Origin: a virus
Virus record (IMG/VR): IMGVR_UViG_3300021364_000016
Span: 1 to 64,000 of that record
DNA length: 64,000 nt
Direction: 5' to 3' (one strand)
Shown: positions 56,405 through 63,647 of the stretch, one piece after another
How positions within the stretch are numbered: the first letter of the stretch is position 1
Layout of the letters: each line of letters starts with the position of its first letter
Made by a program: the position numbers and the translations under genes
The notes under the pieces: generated by a model
Databases searched by the model: none
The model's input: the letters and a program-made list of their open reading frames with translations, nothing else
What the model was told of the DNA's origin: nothing

Positions 56405-56718
56405 TATACTAACTCCTCATCATGATCTAGTTCATCAAATCCTGCAGGAGCTACAACAAATGGCTTGTTGTTTTCATCTACAAGAATATCGCCAACTGAA
56501 ATTGAATGCATTGGCTTATGTCTTGTGTACTTACTTTCAGGACCGATATTGCCAACTTCAAAAGCATCATCTAGAGTATCAACCGCAAGATCAGCAACAT
56601 GAACATACTTGTTGATATGCTCGTTGATGTTAAATGATGGACCCATACCATACATGAATGGTGATGCTGGGTACATATTCTTCATTTCAGCTGAAGGAAT
56701 CTGGTAAACTTTAATCAT
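56404..56718 (-). CDS. Conserved phage protein, unknown function
   Basis: 104 residues. YVHVADLAVDTLDDAFEVGN, SISVGDILVDENNKPFVVAP resemble a widespread phage/plasmid family with VDDVFExxNxxxxS...SVGDV. Acidic C-terminus. First gene after the promoter at 56749. Confidence 0.65.
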   Translation of the reverse strand: MIKVYQIPSAEMKNMYPASPFMYGMGPSFNINEHINKYVHVADLAVDTLDDAFEVGNIGPESKYTRHKPMHSISVGDILVDENNKPFVVAPAGFDELDHDEELV

Positions 56719-56748
56719 AATTATCTCCTCGTTTCATTTTATAAGTAT

Positions 56749-56777
56749 ATTATACTATAAAAAAATACGTTTGTAAA
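56749..56777 (-). promoter_or_regulatory. Early sigma70-type promoter
   Basis: TTTACA, 17-base spacer, TATAAT, then ATACTTATAAAATGA. Confidence 0.88.
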
Positions 56778-56778
56778 C

Positions 56779-56820
56779 AAAAAAATGCACTTAATTTAAA
56801 AAAAAGTGCATTTTTTTTTT
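56779..56820 (-). terminator. Terminator abutting the early promoter
   Basis: AAAAAAATGCACTT and AAGTGCATTTTTTT form a 14-base stem with a T tract touching the -35 box. Ends the riboswitch operon. Confidence 0.78.
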
Positions 56821-56823
56821 CTA

Positions 56824-56925
56824 TTATACAGCTCTAAGTCTAGGCCGTGATAGCAAAATTTTTATTTTCTGCTCTCGAGCATATAGTTTAGCATTTTTTA
56901 TTAATTGGAAAACTATCGTATTCAT
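56824..56925 (-). CDS. Short ORF downstream of the riboswitch
   Basis: 33 residues, MNTIVFQLIKNAKLYAREQK and a basic tail, behind an AGGGAGGG ribosome site. An in-frame ATG 45 bases upstream lies inside the riboswitch core. The only gene directly under the aptamer, matching the downstream-peptide arrangement. Confidence 0.6.
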   Translation of the reverse strand: MNTIVFQLIKNAKLYAREQKIKILLSRPRLRAV

Positions 56926-56954
56926 AACACCCTCCCTAGTTTTACCAGTTTGAG

Positions 56955-57008
56955 TGCGTTCCTTCAGCATTATGCCTACTTCCGTCTATATGAATAGATG
57001 AACGATAC
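56955..57008 (-). promoter_or_regulatory. Glutamine-type riboswitch (glnA / downstream-peptide class)
   Basis: On the minus strand CGTTC...GACGGAAGTAGG...GAAGGAACGC forms the expected core. P1 pairs CGTTC with GAACG. The conserved GACGGAAGUAGG and GAAGGAACGC blocks match the L-glutamine riboswitch family known from cyanobacteria, cyanophages and marine DNA. The late promoter TATAAATA at 57012-57019 would start transcription at the first aptamer base. Confidence 0.85.
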
Positions 57009-57010
57009 TA

Positions 57011-57217
57011 TTATTTATATGAATTAACAAGTTTTTGCCAAGCTTCTTCAAATCCTTTTTCATATTCATGGAGAGGAGCTCCGTCTGAGCCCGCTCTCCA
57101 TAATCTTGTGAAGTAACCGTCATAAGACTCTAAAGCAGATTGAGGAGAAACATTGAGATGGCCTTTAACCATCCAATATTGTCTATAAGCTGCCTTATGC
57201 TTATCGGTTAGCTTCAT
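57011..57217 (-). CDS. Small protein, unknown function
   Basis: 68 residues. MKLTDKHKAAYRQYWMVKGH, YDGYFTRLWRAGSDG, HEYEKGFEEAWQKLV. Aromatic-rich. Its stop codon lies within the late promoter of the riboswitch. Confidence 0.6.
   Translation of the reverse strand: MKLTDKHKAAYRQYWMVKGHLNVSPQSALESYDGYFTRLWRAGSDGAPLHEYEKGFEEAWQKLVNSYK
57012..57019 (-). promoter_or_regulatory. T4-type late promoter of the riboswitch
   Basis: Perfect TATAAATA on the minus strand. It overlaps the stop codon of 57011-57217. Confidence 0.75.
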
Positions 57218-57365
57218 CCTTTTTTCTCTCTTGCCTTAATTTCCATAACATCCAATCATAATATCTTTCTGGTTCAGGATCATTAATCTCCAGTGGTTTA
57301 GGTTCATCTGGTAGTTCAACGTACTTTCCTGTACCTGTGATATCTTGAGTATATTTATTTGTCAT
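57201..57365 (-). CDS. Small acidic protein
   Basis: 54 residues from ATG 57365, overlapping the BMP gene stop as ATGA. YVELPDEPKPLEINDPEPER, then a basic C-terminus. Function unknown. Confidence 0.58.
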   Translation of the reverse strand: MTNKYTQDITGTGKYVELPDEPKPLEINDPEPERYYDWMLWKLRQERKKDEANR

Positions 57366-58372
57366 GGTTTAATTGCGTCAATTCCAGGTAAATATTCACT
57401 CATACCGAGTAATTCACCATCTGTAAATTGACCACCAAAAGGATCAAATTCACCTTTAGTAATTTTCATTTGAAGAGTTTCGGCAAGTTCTGCTAATTCA
57501 GGAGGCATGTTAGAATATTCTGCCATGTCTACCATACCAGTATCCATACCACCCCAAGTATCTTTTGACTTCCATGTTCCATCAATTACAGCTCTTACTC
57601 TTTCTACATAGTAAGGTCCCCAAACATCAAGAATAGAAGTCAATTGAGTATTTGGAGCAAATTGAATCATATCGGATGCTTGTCCAAAACCCATTACTCC
57701 TGCCTTATATGCTGTCTGTAAAGGCGCAGGTGAATCTGTATGCTGTGTAATGATATCAGCGCCTTGACTGATTAAAACTTTTGTAGCATCGGATTCTTTA
57801 ATTGGATCATACCATGTATTTACCCAAATCACATCGATATCAAAATCTTTATTTACGCTTGTAGCTCCAAGATAAAATGCATTAATACCTCTAATGACTT
57901 CTGGAATTGGAAAGGAAGCAATGTAACCTGCTTTACCGTTTTTACTCATATGACCAGCAATAACACCTTGGATATATCTACCTTGATAAAATTTAGAAGA
58001 ATATACAGATAGATTGTCTGCTGTCTTATATCCAGTGGCGTGTTCGAATTTTACATTAGGAAATTCTTTTGCAACTTTAACCATTGGTTCCATATAACCG
58101 AATGATGTAGCAAAAACAATATCCATTTCTTGAGCCATGGATCTGATAACTTGTTCAGCTTCTGGCCCATATTTTACACTTTCAATATAGGAAGTTTCGA
58201 CTTGATCTCCGAACTCTTGTTCGATAGCGAGTCTACCTTTATCATGCATGTAAGTCCAACCGTGGTCGCCAATTGGGCCGACGTATACAAATCCAACTTT
58301 TACAGGATCAGCATGCGCCGCTGAAAATAAGAATAATGACAAAAATGCCATTGCTTTAAAAAATAGTTTCAT
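57362..58372 (-). CDS. BMP/PnrA-family periplasmic substrate-binding protein
   Basis: 336 residues from ATG 58372 with AAAGGA upstream. Signal peptide FKAMAFLSLFLFSAAHA. VKVGFVYVGPIGDHGWTYMH, DIVFATSFGYMEPMVKVA, YQGRYIQGVIAGHM and FPIPEVIRGINAF are typical of the basic membrane protein/PnrA group, which binds nucleosides for ABC import. No lipobox Cys. Likely scavenges nucleosides for the host transporter during infection, but the ligand is inferred. Confidence 0.87.
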   Translation of the reverse strand: MKLFFKAMAFLSLFLFSAAHADPVKVGFVYVGPIGDHGWTYMHDKGRLAIEQEFGDQVETSYIESVKYGPEAEQVIRSMAQEMDIVFATSFGYMEPMVKVAKEFPNVKFEHATGYKTADNLSVYSSKFYQGRYIQGVIAGHMSKNGKAGYIASFPIPEVIRGINAFYLGATSVNKDFDIDVIWVNTWYDPIKESDATKVLISQGADIITQHTDSPAPLQTAYKAGVMGFGQASDMIQFAPNTQLTSILDVWGPYYVERVRAVIDGTWKSKDTWGGMDTGMVDMAEYSNMPPELAELAETLQMKITKGEFDPFGGQFTDGELLGMSEYLPGIDAIKP

Positions 58373-58388
58373 TATTGAGTCCTTTCTT

Positions 58389-59051
58389 TTAATGAACAAA
58401 TTCTTTGATAATTGGAAAAACAGGTTCTAACACTTTAGCACACTCTTTCGCAACATCCATATGCTCTTTTTGAGTGCCATGTCCTGACCTTAATTCAATG
58501 TAGTGAATCCATGAACGAAGTGTTCCATTCATATATATACGAGAAGTTGTGAGACCTTCTGGTAATACAGCTCTACGAACTTCTTTTGCAATATTGTTTT
58601 CTGCTGCCCATTCGTAGGCTTTTCTTGCAGCAACCATTACTTCGGATTGTTTTTTTAGCCATTCCATTTTAAGATCTATATCTTGTGTAGGAATACTATT
58701 CTGTCTATTTTTAGTATCTTGTAAACGTGGTTCAGACGATAAATGCATATCTAGTTCTGATGTAGGATCTGCATATCGTTGAGAAAATTCTTGAAACGAA
58801 AATGATCGATGTCTTAAAATTTGTCTAGCAATATCTCGGGTTGTTTCAATTTCTAAGCAAGCAGATACCATTTCGAACGGTGACCAGTGCCCTTCTTTTC
58901 TGAGATAGGCAAGTAACCTTTCTGACGTTTGAGTGTTGTTTTGGTTCGAGGGATTCGAGACACGGGCGCAATAAGCGACGACATCTTGTAACGATTCACC
59001 AGCATTTAAATCCTCCACAGGTTGTGAATAACTAATCAATTTTACTTTCAT
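58389..59051 (-). CDS. thyX: Flavin-dependent thymidylate synthase
   Basis: 220 residues with the ThyX motif RHRSFSFQEFSQRY at 80-93. Also FEMVSACLEIETTRDIARQ and LRSWIHYIELRSGHGTQKE. It makes dTMP from dUMP using FAD and methylenetetrahydrofolate. Together with nrdJ it supports phage DNA synthesis. Start overlaps the next upstream gene by one base. Confidence 0.95.
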   Translation of the reverse strand: MKVKLISYSQPVEDLNAGESLQDVVAYCARVSNPSNQNNTQTSERLLAYLRKEGHWSPFEMVSACLEIETTRDIARQILRHRSFSFQEFSQRYADPTSELDMHLSSEPRLQDTKNRQNSIPTQDIDLKMEWLKKQSEVMVAARKAYEWAAENNIAKEVRRAVLPEGLTTSRIYMNGTLRSWIHYIELRSGHGTQKEHMDVAKECAKVLEPVFPIIKEFVH

Positions 59052-59308
59052 TATAAACGTAGTCCTTCTTGTTCTTCTTTAAATCTCTTATTTTCTTCTA
59101 AAAAATCTTTTAAATTTTCTTCATCAATACAGGCAACTCTCTCGACTGGTTGTGGGCTGCCATATTCCTTTAAAAGTCTTTCACCATAAACGGCAATGTG
59201 AGGTGGATAAGTTGCCGACCACAAACATTCATCTACAGAATCAAAATTAGGCTTATAGAAGACGAACTGATGTCCAGCCGTAAAGAATATTATTAAAAAC
59301 CATTTCAT
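59051..59308 (-). CDS. Small protein with hydrophobic N-terminus
   Basis: 85 residues. MKWFLIIFFTAGHQFVFYKP may be a membrane anchor or signal. FDSVDECLWSATYPP, then a Cys and acidic helix. Similar in shape to 53107-53328. Behind a late promoter. Confidence 0.58.
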   Translation of the reverse strand: MKWFLIIFFTAGHQFVFYKPNFDSVDECLWSATYPPHIAVYGERLLKEYGSPQPVERVACIDEENLKDFLEENKRFKEEQEGLRL

Positions 59309-59340
59309 TATATTTCCTAACCATTATATTATCCTACTTT

Positions 59341-59348
59341 TATTTATA
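59341..59348 (-). promoter_or_regulatory. T4-type late promoter
   Basis: Perfect TATAAATA on the minus strand, 33 bases before ATG 59308 and just after the gp41 stop. Confidence 0.75.
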
Positions 59349-59349
59349 A

Positions 59350-60717
59350 TCACAATTTAAAATCTTCGAATCGTTTGCCAGTAGTAGTGTTATCAAAAAC
59401 TGGAGTATCATCAGTTAAAGTTTGTTCGCTTTCTTCAACATCATATAATCTCATTTTAGATCGGTCAATACCTACCACGAATCTACGATGATTCGTGGGA
59501 TCATTGTAGCGATTCTTAAGTTGTTTAACCATGATTTGTCCTTCTTTGTCAAGCTCTTCTGTTGAGATAAGGGCAAACATGAGGTCTGCAGTAGCGGGTA
59601 ATCCAAAAGACTCGGACGTATCTTCAAGCCCAACATCCGAGTTACTATAACCTGAGCGAGTCGTTTGCGTTGCAGAGAATATCGGTACTTCGAACTCAAC
59701 CGCAAGACCTCGTAGTTCCTCAGCAATTGCTTTAATGTAAGTGTATGAATTGATTGCACCACCCATTCCTTTCATTCTTGATGAGGCACAGATATTTAAG
59801 TAATCAATAAAGATAATATCTGGCTCAAATTGTTTCTTTAATTTTAATTCATTTAGTAATCCACGGAAATGACCGGTATGAGCTGAACCGGTAGGATATT
59901 CTTTTACGATTAACTTACCAGTTGTCTTACGAGCAAGATCAGCGACTTTAGTAGTAAACTGATCTTTTGACATATTTTCAAGTTGATCAATAGGTACATT
60001 TAGTAAGTTAGCATCGATACGTTCAGCAATTCGTTCTTCAGCCATTTCCATTGTAATATAGAGAACATTTTTACCTTCAACTAAAGCCGCAGCAGCAACG
60101 TGACACATAAACAAAGATTTACCGACACCAGTGCCAGCAAGAGCAATGTTGAGAGTTTTATTGGGAACGCCGCCTTTTGTGATTTTGTTGAAGTACTCGA
60201 GATCAAAAGGTATCCTGTCTTCTTCGGTGTGGTAGAATTCATATCTTTCCTCTACATTTTCAATATAATCATGACCAACATTACGATCGAATCCTACACC
60301 AAGAGCTTTCGATAAAAGATCTGGTAAAGCGCCTTTTGTAAGTGAGTCATGTTTTCCATCAATAATTGATATTGATTCCATTACAGCATTATAGATTGCT
60401 CTATCTTGACACCACTTTTCAGTAGAGTCAAGGAGCCACTGTTCATCAACTCTTTCATCAGAAAAGAGATGCGGAAGAATATCAATTGCCATCGAATACT
60501 TTTCACCAGATAAAGTTTCTGAATTATCTAGTTCTACTTTAAAAGCTTCTTTCGCTGGCAGTTTATTATATTTTGCCACGTATTTACCAGCTTCTTTAAA
60601 TAGAATTCTATAGATTCCTTCAAAGTAATCTGGTTTAATAAATGGCAAAACTTTTCGCATGTACTTCTCATCAGTGAGAAGATTACGTAAAATAATTTGT
60701 TCAAGATTTGTCTGCAA
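59350..60717 (-). CDS. gp41: Replicative DNA helicase, gp41-like (DnaB family)
   Basis: 455 residues (T4 gp41 is 475). N-terminal DnaB-like helical domain, then ALAGTGVGKSLF Walker A (195-201), VLYITMEMAEERIAERIDA, IIFIDYLNIC Walker B, and ATQTTRSGYSNSDVGLEDTS. It unwinds DNA ahead of the fork and works with gp32 and UvsX encoded nearby. Stop region contains a late promoter for the next gene. Confidence 0.95.
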   Translation of the reverse strand: MQTNLEQIILRNLLTDEKYMRKVLPFIKPDYFEGIYRILFKEAGKYVAKYNKLPAKEAFKVELDNSETLSGEKYSMAIDILPHLFSDERVDEQWLLDSTEKWCQDRAIYNAVMESISIIDGKHDSLTKGALPDLLSKALGVGFDRNVGHDYIENVEERYEFYHTEEDRIPFDLEYFNKITKGGVPNKTLNIALAGTGVGKSLFMCHVAAAALVEGKNVLYITMEMAEERIAERIDANLLNVPIDQLENMSKDQFTTKVADLARKTTGKLIVKEYPTGSAHTGHFRGLLNELKLKKQFEPDIIFIDYLNICASSRMKGMGGAINSYTYIKAIAEELRGLAVEFEVPIFSATQTTRSGYSNSDVGLEDTSESFGLPATADLMFALISTEELDKEGQIMVKQLKNRYNDPTNHRRFVVGIDRSKMRLYDVEESEQTLTDDTPVFDNTTTGKRFEDFKL

Positions 60718-61117
60718 GTTTACCTTCTTTCCTCATTTGTGCACGGATCTTAGTAGCAGATATATCGTGTATCTCTTTTCCAAGATCATGTTCTGTAAAT
60801 GTATAACCAACACCTCGACCGTAACTGATGTCAACAATGTTTGGTACTACTATTATAACATAATCTTCGTCGAATGTAAACCCTTCTTTTGATAAGTTCT
60901 GAATAATATTAGTCATCACAGTTTCTTTATCAAAAGGATTATCATCTTGTCCAGGCACTCTTGCATTTGCTTCAGTGTTAGACGGTACGCGTCTGACCAT
61001 AATACAAACTTGTCCTGTCATTGCATGAATTCTTTTAAATAGTTCAGTATGACCGTCATGCCACGGTTGCCACCTACCTAGCATCTGCACAGTAGGTTTT
61101 TCCCAATCGAATTTCAT
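60701..61117 (-). CDS. HIGH-superfamily nucleotidyltransferase (NMNAT-like)
   Basis: 138 residues. MLGRWQPWHDGHTELFKRI carries the HxGH motif and HDISATKIRAQM the ISxTxIR motif, the layout of archaeal-type NMN adenylyltransferases and related cytidylyltransferases. Adjacent to an APS-kinase-like gene. Overlaps gp41 by 17 bases. Substrate could be NMN, a sugar phosphate, or sulfate activation; sequence alone does not decide. Confidence 0.75.
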   Translation of the reverse strand: MKFDWEKPTVQMLGRWQPWHDGHTELFKRIHAMTGQVCIMVRRVPSNTEANARVPGQDDNPFDKETVMTNIIQNLSKEGFTFDEDYVIIVVPNIVDISYGRGVGYTFTEHDLGKEIHDISATKIRAQMRKEGKLADKS

Positions 61118-61531
61118 TTATTCTCCTCGTAATATATCTTTACTTATATCTTCTATTTCTTCATCGCTAAGAAATTTATCGACTTTATAATCAATTAGTG
61201 AAGGTATCTCAAACATAGCATTTGTATCTTCAAATCTACCTTCTGAAATAGTATCAAGCCAAATCACAATGTCTGGATTAAATGCATCTCTTGTTTTACG
61301 AGTAGGACAGACAAAATCGCAGATAACATATCTATTATTTTGTTTTTCAAAATCAGCAAATGTTTTCATACGATTTGCCTGCCTTACTCTGCCTTCAGGA
61401 GAGAAGTCCCAATCGTTCGCCATCTGACGAACTTTGTCTGCATTATACCAAGCACATTCTAAATGCTTTTGTAATCTTTCTGATAGCCAGGTTTTACCTG
61501 CTCCGGGTAATCCCATTACTAATATTTTCAT
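61118..61531 (-). CDS. APS-kinase-like P-loop kinase
   Basis: 137 residues. ILVMGLPGAGKTWLSERL is Walker A, YNADKVRQMANDWDFSPEGR and VRQANRMKTFADF match the APS kinase (CysC) substrate region, and CDFVCPTRKTRDAFNPD and GRFEDTNAMFE fit. It may phosphorylate APS to PAPS, the donor for the two sulfotransferases at 23-25 kb. Shorter than bacterial CysC (about 200). Confidence 0.7.
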   Translation of the reverse strand: MKILVMGLPGAGKTWLSERLQKHLECAWYNADKVRQMANDWDFSPEGRVRQANRMKTFADFEKQNNRYVICDFVCPTRKTRDAFNPDIVIWLDTISEGRFEDTNAMFEIPSLIDYKVDKFLSDEEIEDISKDILRGE

Positions 61532-61827
61532 TGTATTAGTTTCTCCTTAAAATCTATATAACCTCCTTCAATACCTTTTTCAAGAATATCATTGAGTATT
61601 TCACCAGCAATTTTTTGTAATTCTGGATTATTTTCAGTTACGATTTCTTCTGATTCTACATTATGAAGAACTGAGAAATTAAAACTTAAATGACCAGCTT
61701 TTTCATTGGCAGCAATTGCGTCGAATCTAATAATAGTTTCGACGAAATCACCTGTTAAAATTCTTACTGCCCAATGATCTGAAGACTCTTCAAAAGGAAC
61801 AAGTTCGTAATCTACATTTTCCTTCAT
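61528..61827 (-). CDS. Conserved T4-like protein beside uvsX
   Basis: 99 residues. MKENVDYELVPFEESSDHWA, VRILTGDFVETIIRFDAI, LSFNFSVLHNVESEE. Small alpha/beta. Location next to uvsX is conserved in marine T4-like phages (recollection). Function unknown. Confidence 0.68.
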   Translation of the reverse strand: MKENVDYELVPFEESSDHWAVRILTGDFVETIIRFDAIAANEKAGHLSFNFSVLHNVESEEIVTENNPELQKIAGEILNDILEKGIEGGYIDFKEKLIQ

Positions 61828-62825
61828 ATCTTATATTTTTCTTTCAGATGTTCTGCAAATCCTTGATCAAAAATAGGAGTCCAAAAGCTTTCTTCTAAAG
61901 TATCTTTTTCTCTTACTTTCGGATCAACTAATTCTCCAGTTTCTTGATCAACTCGTTGATACCAACCATTCGAAGGTTTTGTAACATAACCACTTTCAAG
62001 CGCTACATCAAGTAGACCACTATACTTTTGTACGCCACCTTCCCAAGAAACAGAAATAGGAATTTTAGATTTTTCTTTTACGTAACGAGACTTTTCAATA
62101 TTTACTACAAAATGGTAACCTTTAATTTCTGTACCTTGTTTGTCTTGCTGACGACCAAGAATCCAGATGTGATCGGCTGAATAGTAAATACCTGTTCCGC
62201 CAGAGACAATAGCTTTTGGAAACAAACCAATTTCTTGATATGTGTGATTGACTGCAATCAAAGGAATATCTTTCATATTCAGATATGGAGTTGTCATTCT
62301 GAAGAGACCTTTAAGAGCTTTTGCTCTTGACATATCTGCTACTGATTTTTCGTTAATAGCATCTTCAAGTTCTTTTTTAGATGCAAGGTTACCAACAGAA
62401 TCGATCATTACAACTACTTTATCGCCACGATCTAGAGCTTCAAGTTGACCAATCAGATCGAACTTTAGTTCTTCTACATTTGTAATTGGCGTATGTAGAA
62501 CTCTACTTGTATCGATATCAAAATTTTCAAAGTAAGATTGAGGTGAACCAAACTCTGAATCATAAAAAAGTAATACAGATTCAGGATATTTTTTCAAATA
62601 TGCTGAAGCCATAATAAGACCAAAAGAAGTCTTGAAGTGTTTTGAAGGACCAGCAAGGACTGTAAGACCAGGCGCAAGGCCTCCATCAACAGAACCAGAT
62701 AGAGCGACGTTAATCATCGGAACATCTGTTGCTACCATATCCTTTTCATTAAAAAATTTAGAATCAGCAAGGATTGCAGTTTCTTTTACCTTACTATTCT
62801 TTTTCAATTTATCCATTATTGACAT
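61824..62825 (-). CDS. uvsX: RecA-like recombinase UvsX
   Basis: 333 residues (T4 UvsX is 391). Walker A in variant form GPSKHFKTS (59-67), VVVMIDSVGNLASKKE Walker B, IPLIAVNHTYQEI, and VSGGTGIYYSADHIWILGR. It forms filaments on ssDNA for strand exchange and recombination-dependent replication. Adjacent to gp41 and near gp32. Confidence 0.95.
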   Translation of the reverse strand: MSIMDKLKKNSKVKETAILADSKFFNEKDMVATDVPMINVALSGSVDGGLAPGLTVLAGPSKHFKTSFGLIMASAYLKKYPESVLLFYDSEFGSPQSYFENFDIDTSRVLHTPITNVEELKFDLIGQLEALDRGDKVVVMIDSVGNLASKKELEDAINEKSVADMSRAKALKGLFRMTTPYLNMKDIPLIAVNHTYQEIGLFPKAIVSGGTGIYYSADHIWILGRQQDKQGTEIKGYHFVVNIEKSRYVKEKSKIPISVSWEGGVQKYSGLLDVALESGYVTKPSNGWYQRVDQETGELVDPKVREKDTLEESFWTPIFDQGFAEHLKEKYKI

Positions 62826-62837
62826 ATATTTTCTCTC

Positions 62838-63647
62838 CTATCCAAAAAACTCGTCTAAAGAATTTTGTTGGCTTGATTGATAAGCCTTCTTGTGTTGAAT
62901 TGTTGTTTGTAATTTAGTAAGACCTTTCCATGGTCCGTTAGGTACAACTTTTTCTTTTGTTTTGACGAAATCAGGCCAAAGCTTTTGTAATTCTAATTGA
63001 GCTTGATTATGGACTTCTACTGTTCTCCAAGTAGAACATCCACCCGGTGCGTTTGTTTCTGCGCATGATACTATATATCTACCACTAATACGATTCTTAA
63101 AACCTCGAGTTAAAAGTTGTAGATTAATATCGAAATCTTCAGCAGCTTCTACTCGACACCATTCAAGATCTCGTGGAATATTAGGACCGTCAAAGAACCA
63201 ATTAGTCATCATACGACCATTTTCGCTGTATGGCCAACTATCAAGACTTGGAATTACCCAAGTAGTAGAAAGACCGCCGTAACGAATACCTTCATCCATC
63301 CAAGTATTCAGTGTCTCAAACATATCTTCAAAATCTTTTTCATCAAAAGCTTTTGTTTTCCATTTAGTATCACCACCGGTATTTGGTTCACGTACTACAA
63401 AATTAAGATCATCATCATATACAACATGACGTTCATCTTTAAACTGATTAAAAATATATTCTCGAGTAGCAGCAATTTTATTAATACTACCTGGAAGACG
63501 CATTACTTGACTAGGATATCTTGAAGACATCTCATCAAACTCATGTTCTTGTACTACAAATGTAGTTTTGTCTTGATATTGCTTAGGCAGATTTTTGTAT
63601 GTAATCTGCTTGTCCATTCTTCCAAGAGTTGGAATTAGAATTTTCAT
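62838..63647 (-). CDS. DNA glycosyltransferase-like (TAGT-type) with clamp-binding tail
   Basis: 269 residues from ATG 63647 behind AGGAGA. MKILIPTLGRMDKQITYKNL, REYIF, HVVYDDDLNFVVR (DDD at 78-80), and a GGLSTTW segment match the GT-A-like family that glycosylates modified bases in phages with TET/JBP-type hydroxylases. The last residues NSLDEFFG after QQ fit a sliding-clamp peptide (QxxLxxFF). No hydroxylase is in this window. Confidence 0.65.
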   Translation of the reverse strand: MKILIPTLGRMDKQITYKNLPKQYQDKTTFVVQEHEFDEMSSRYPSQVMRLPGSINKIAATREYIFNQFKDERHVVYDDDLNFVVREPNTGGDTKWKTKAFDEKDFEDMFETLNTWMDEGIRYGGLSTTWVIPSLDSWPYSENGRMMTNWFFDGPNIPRDLEWCRVEAAEDFDINLQLLTRGFKNRISGRYIVSCAETNAPGGCSTWRTVEVHNQAQLELQKLWPDFVKTKEKVVPNGPWKGLTKLQTTIQHKKAYQSSQQNSLDEFFG

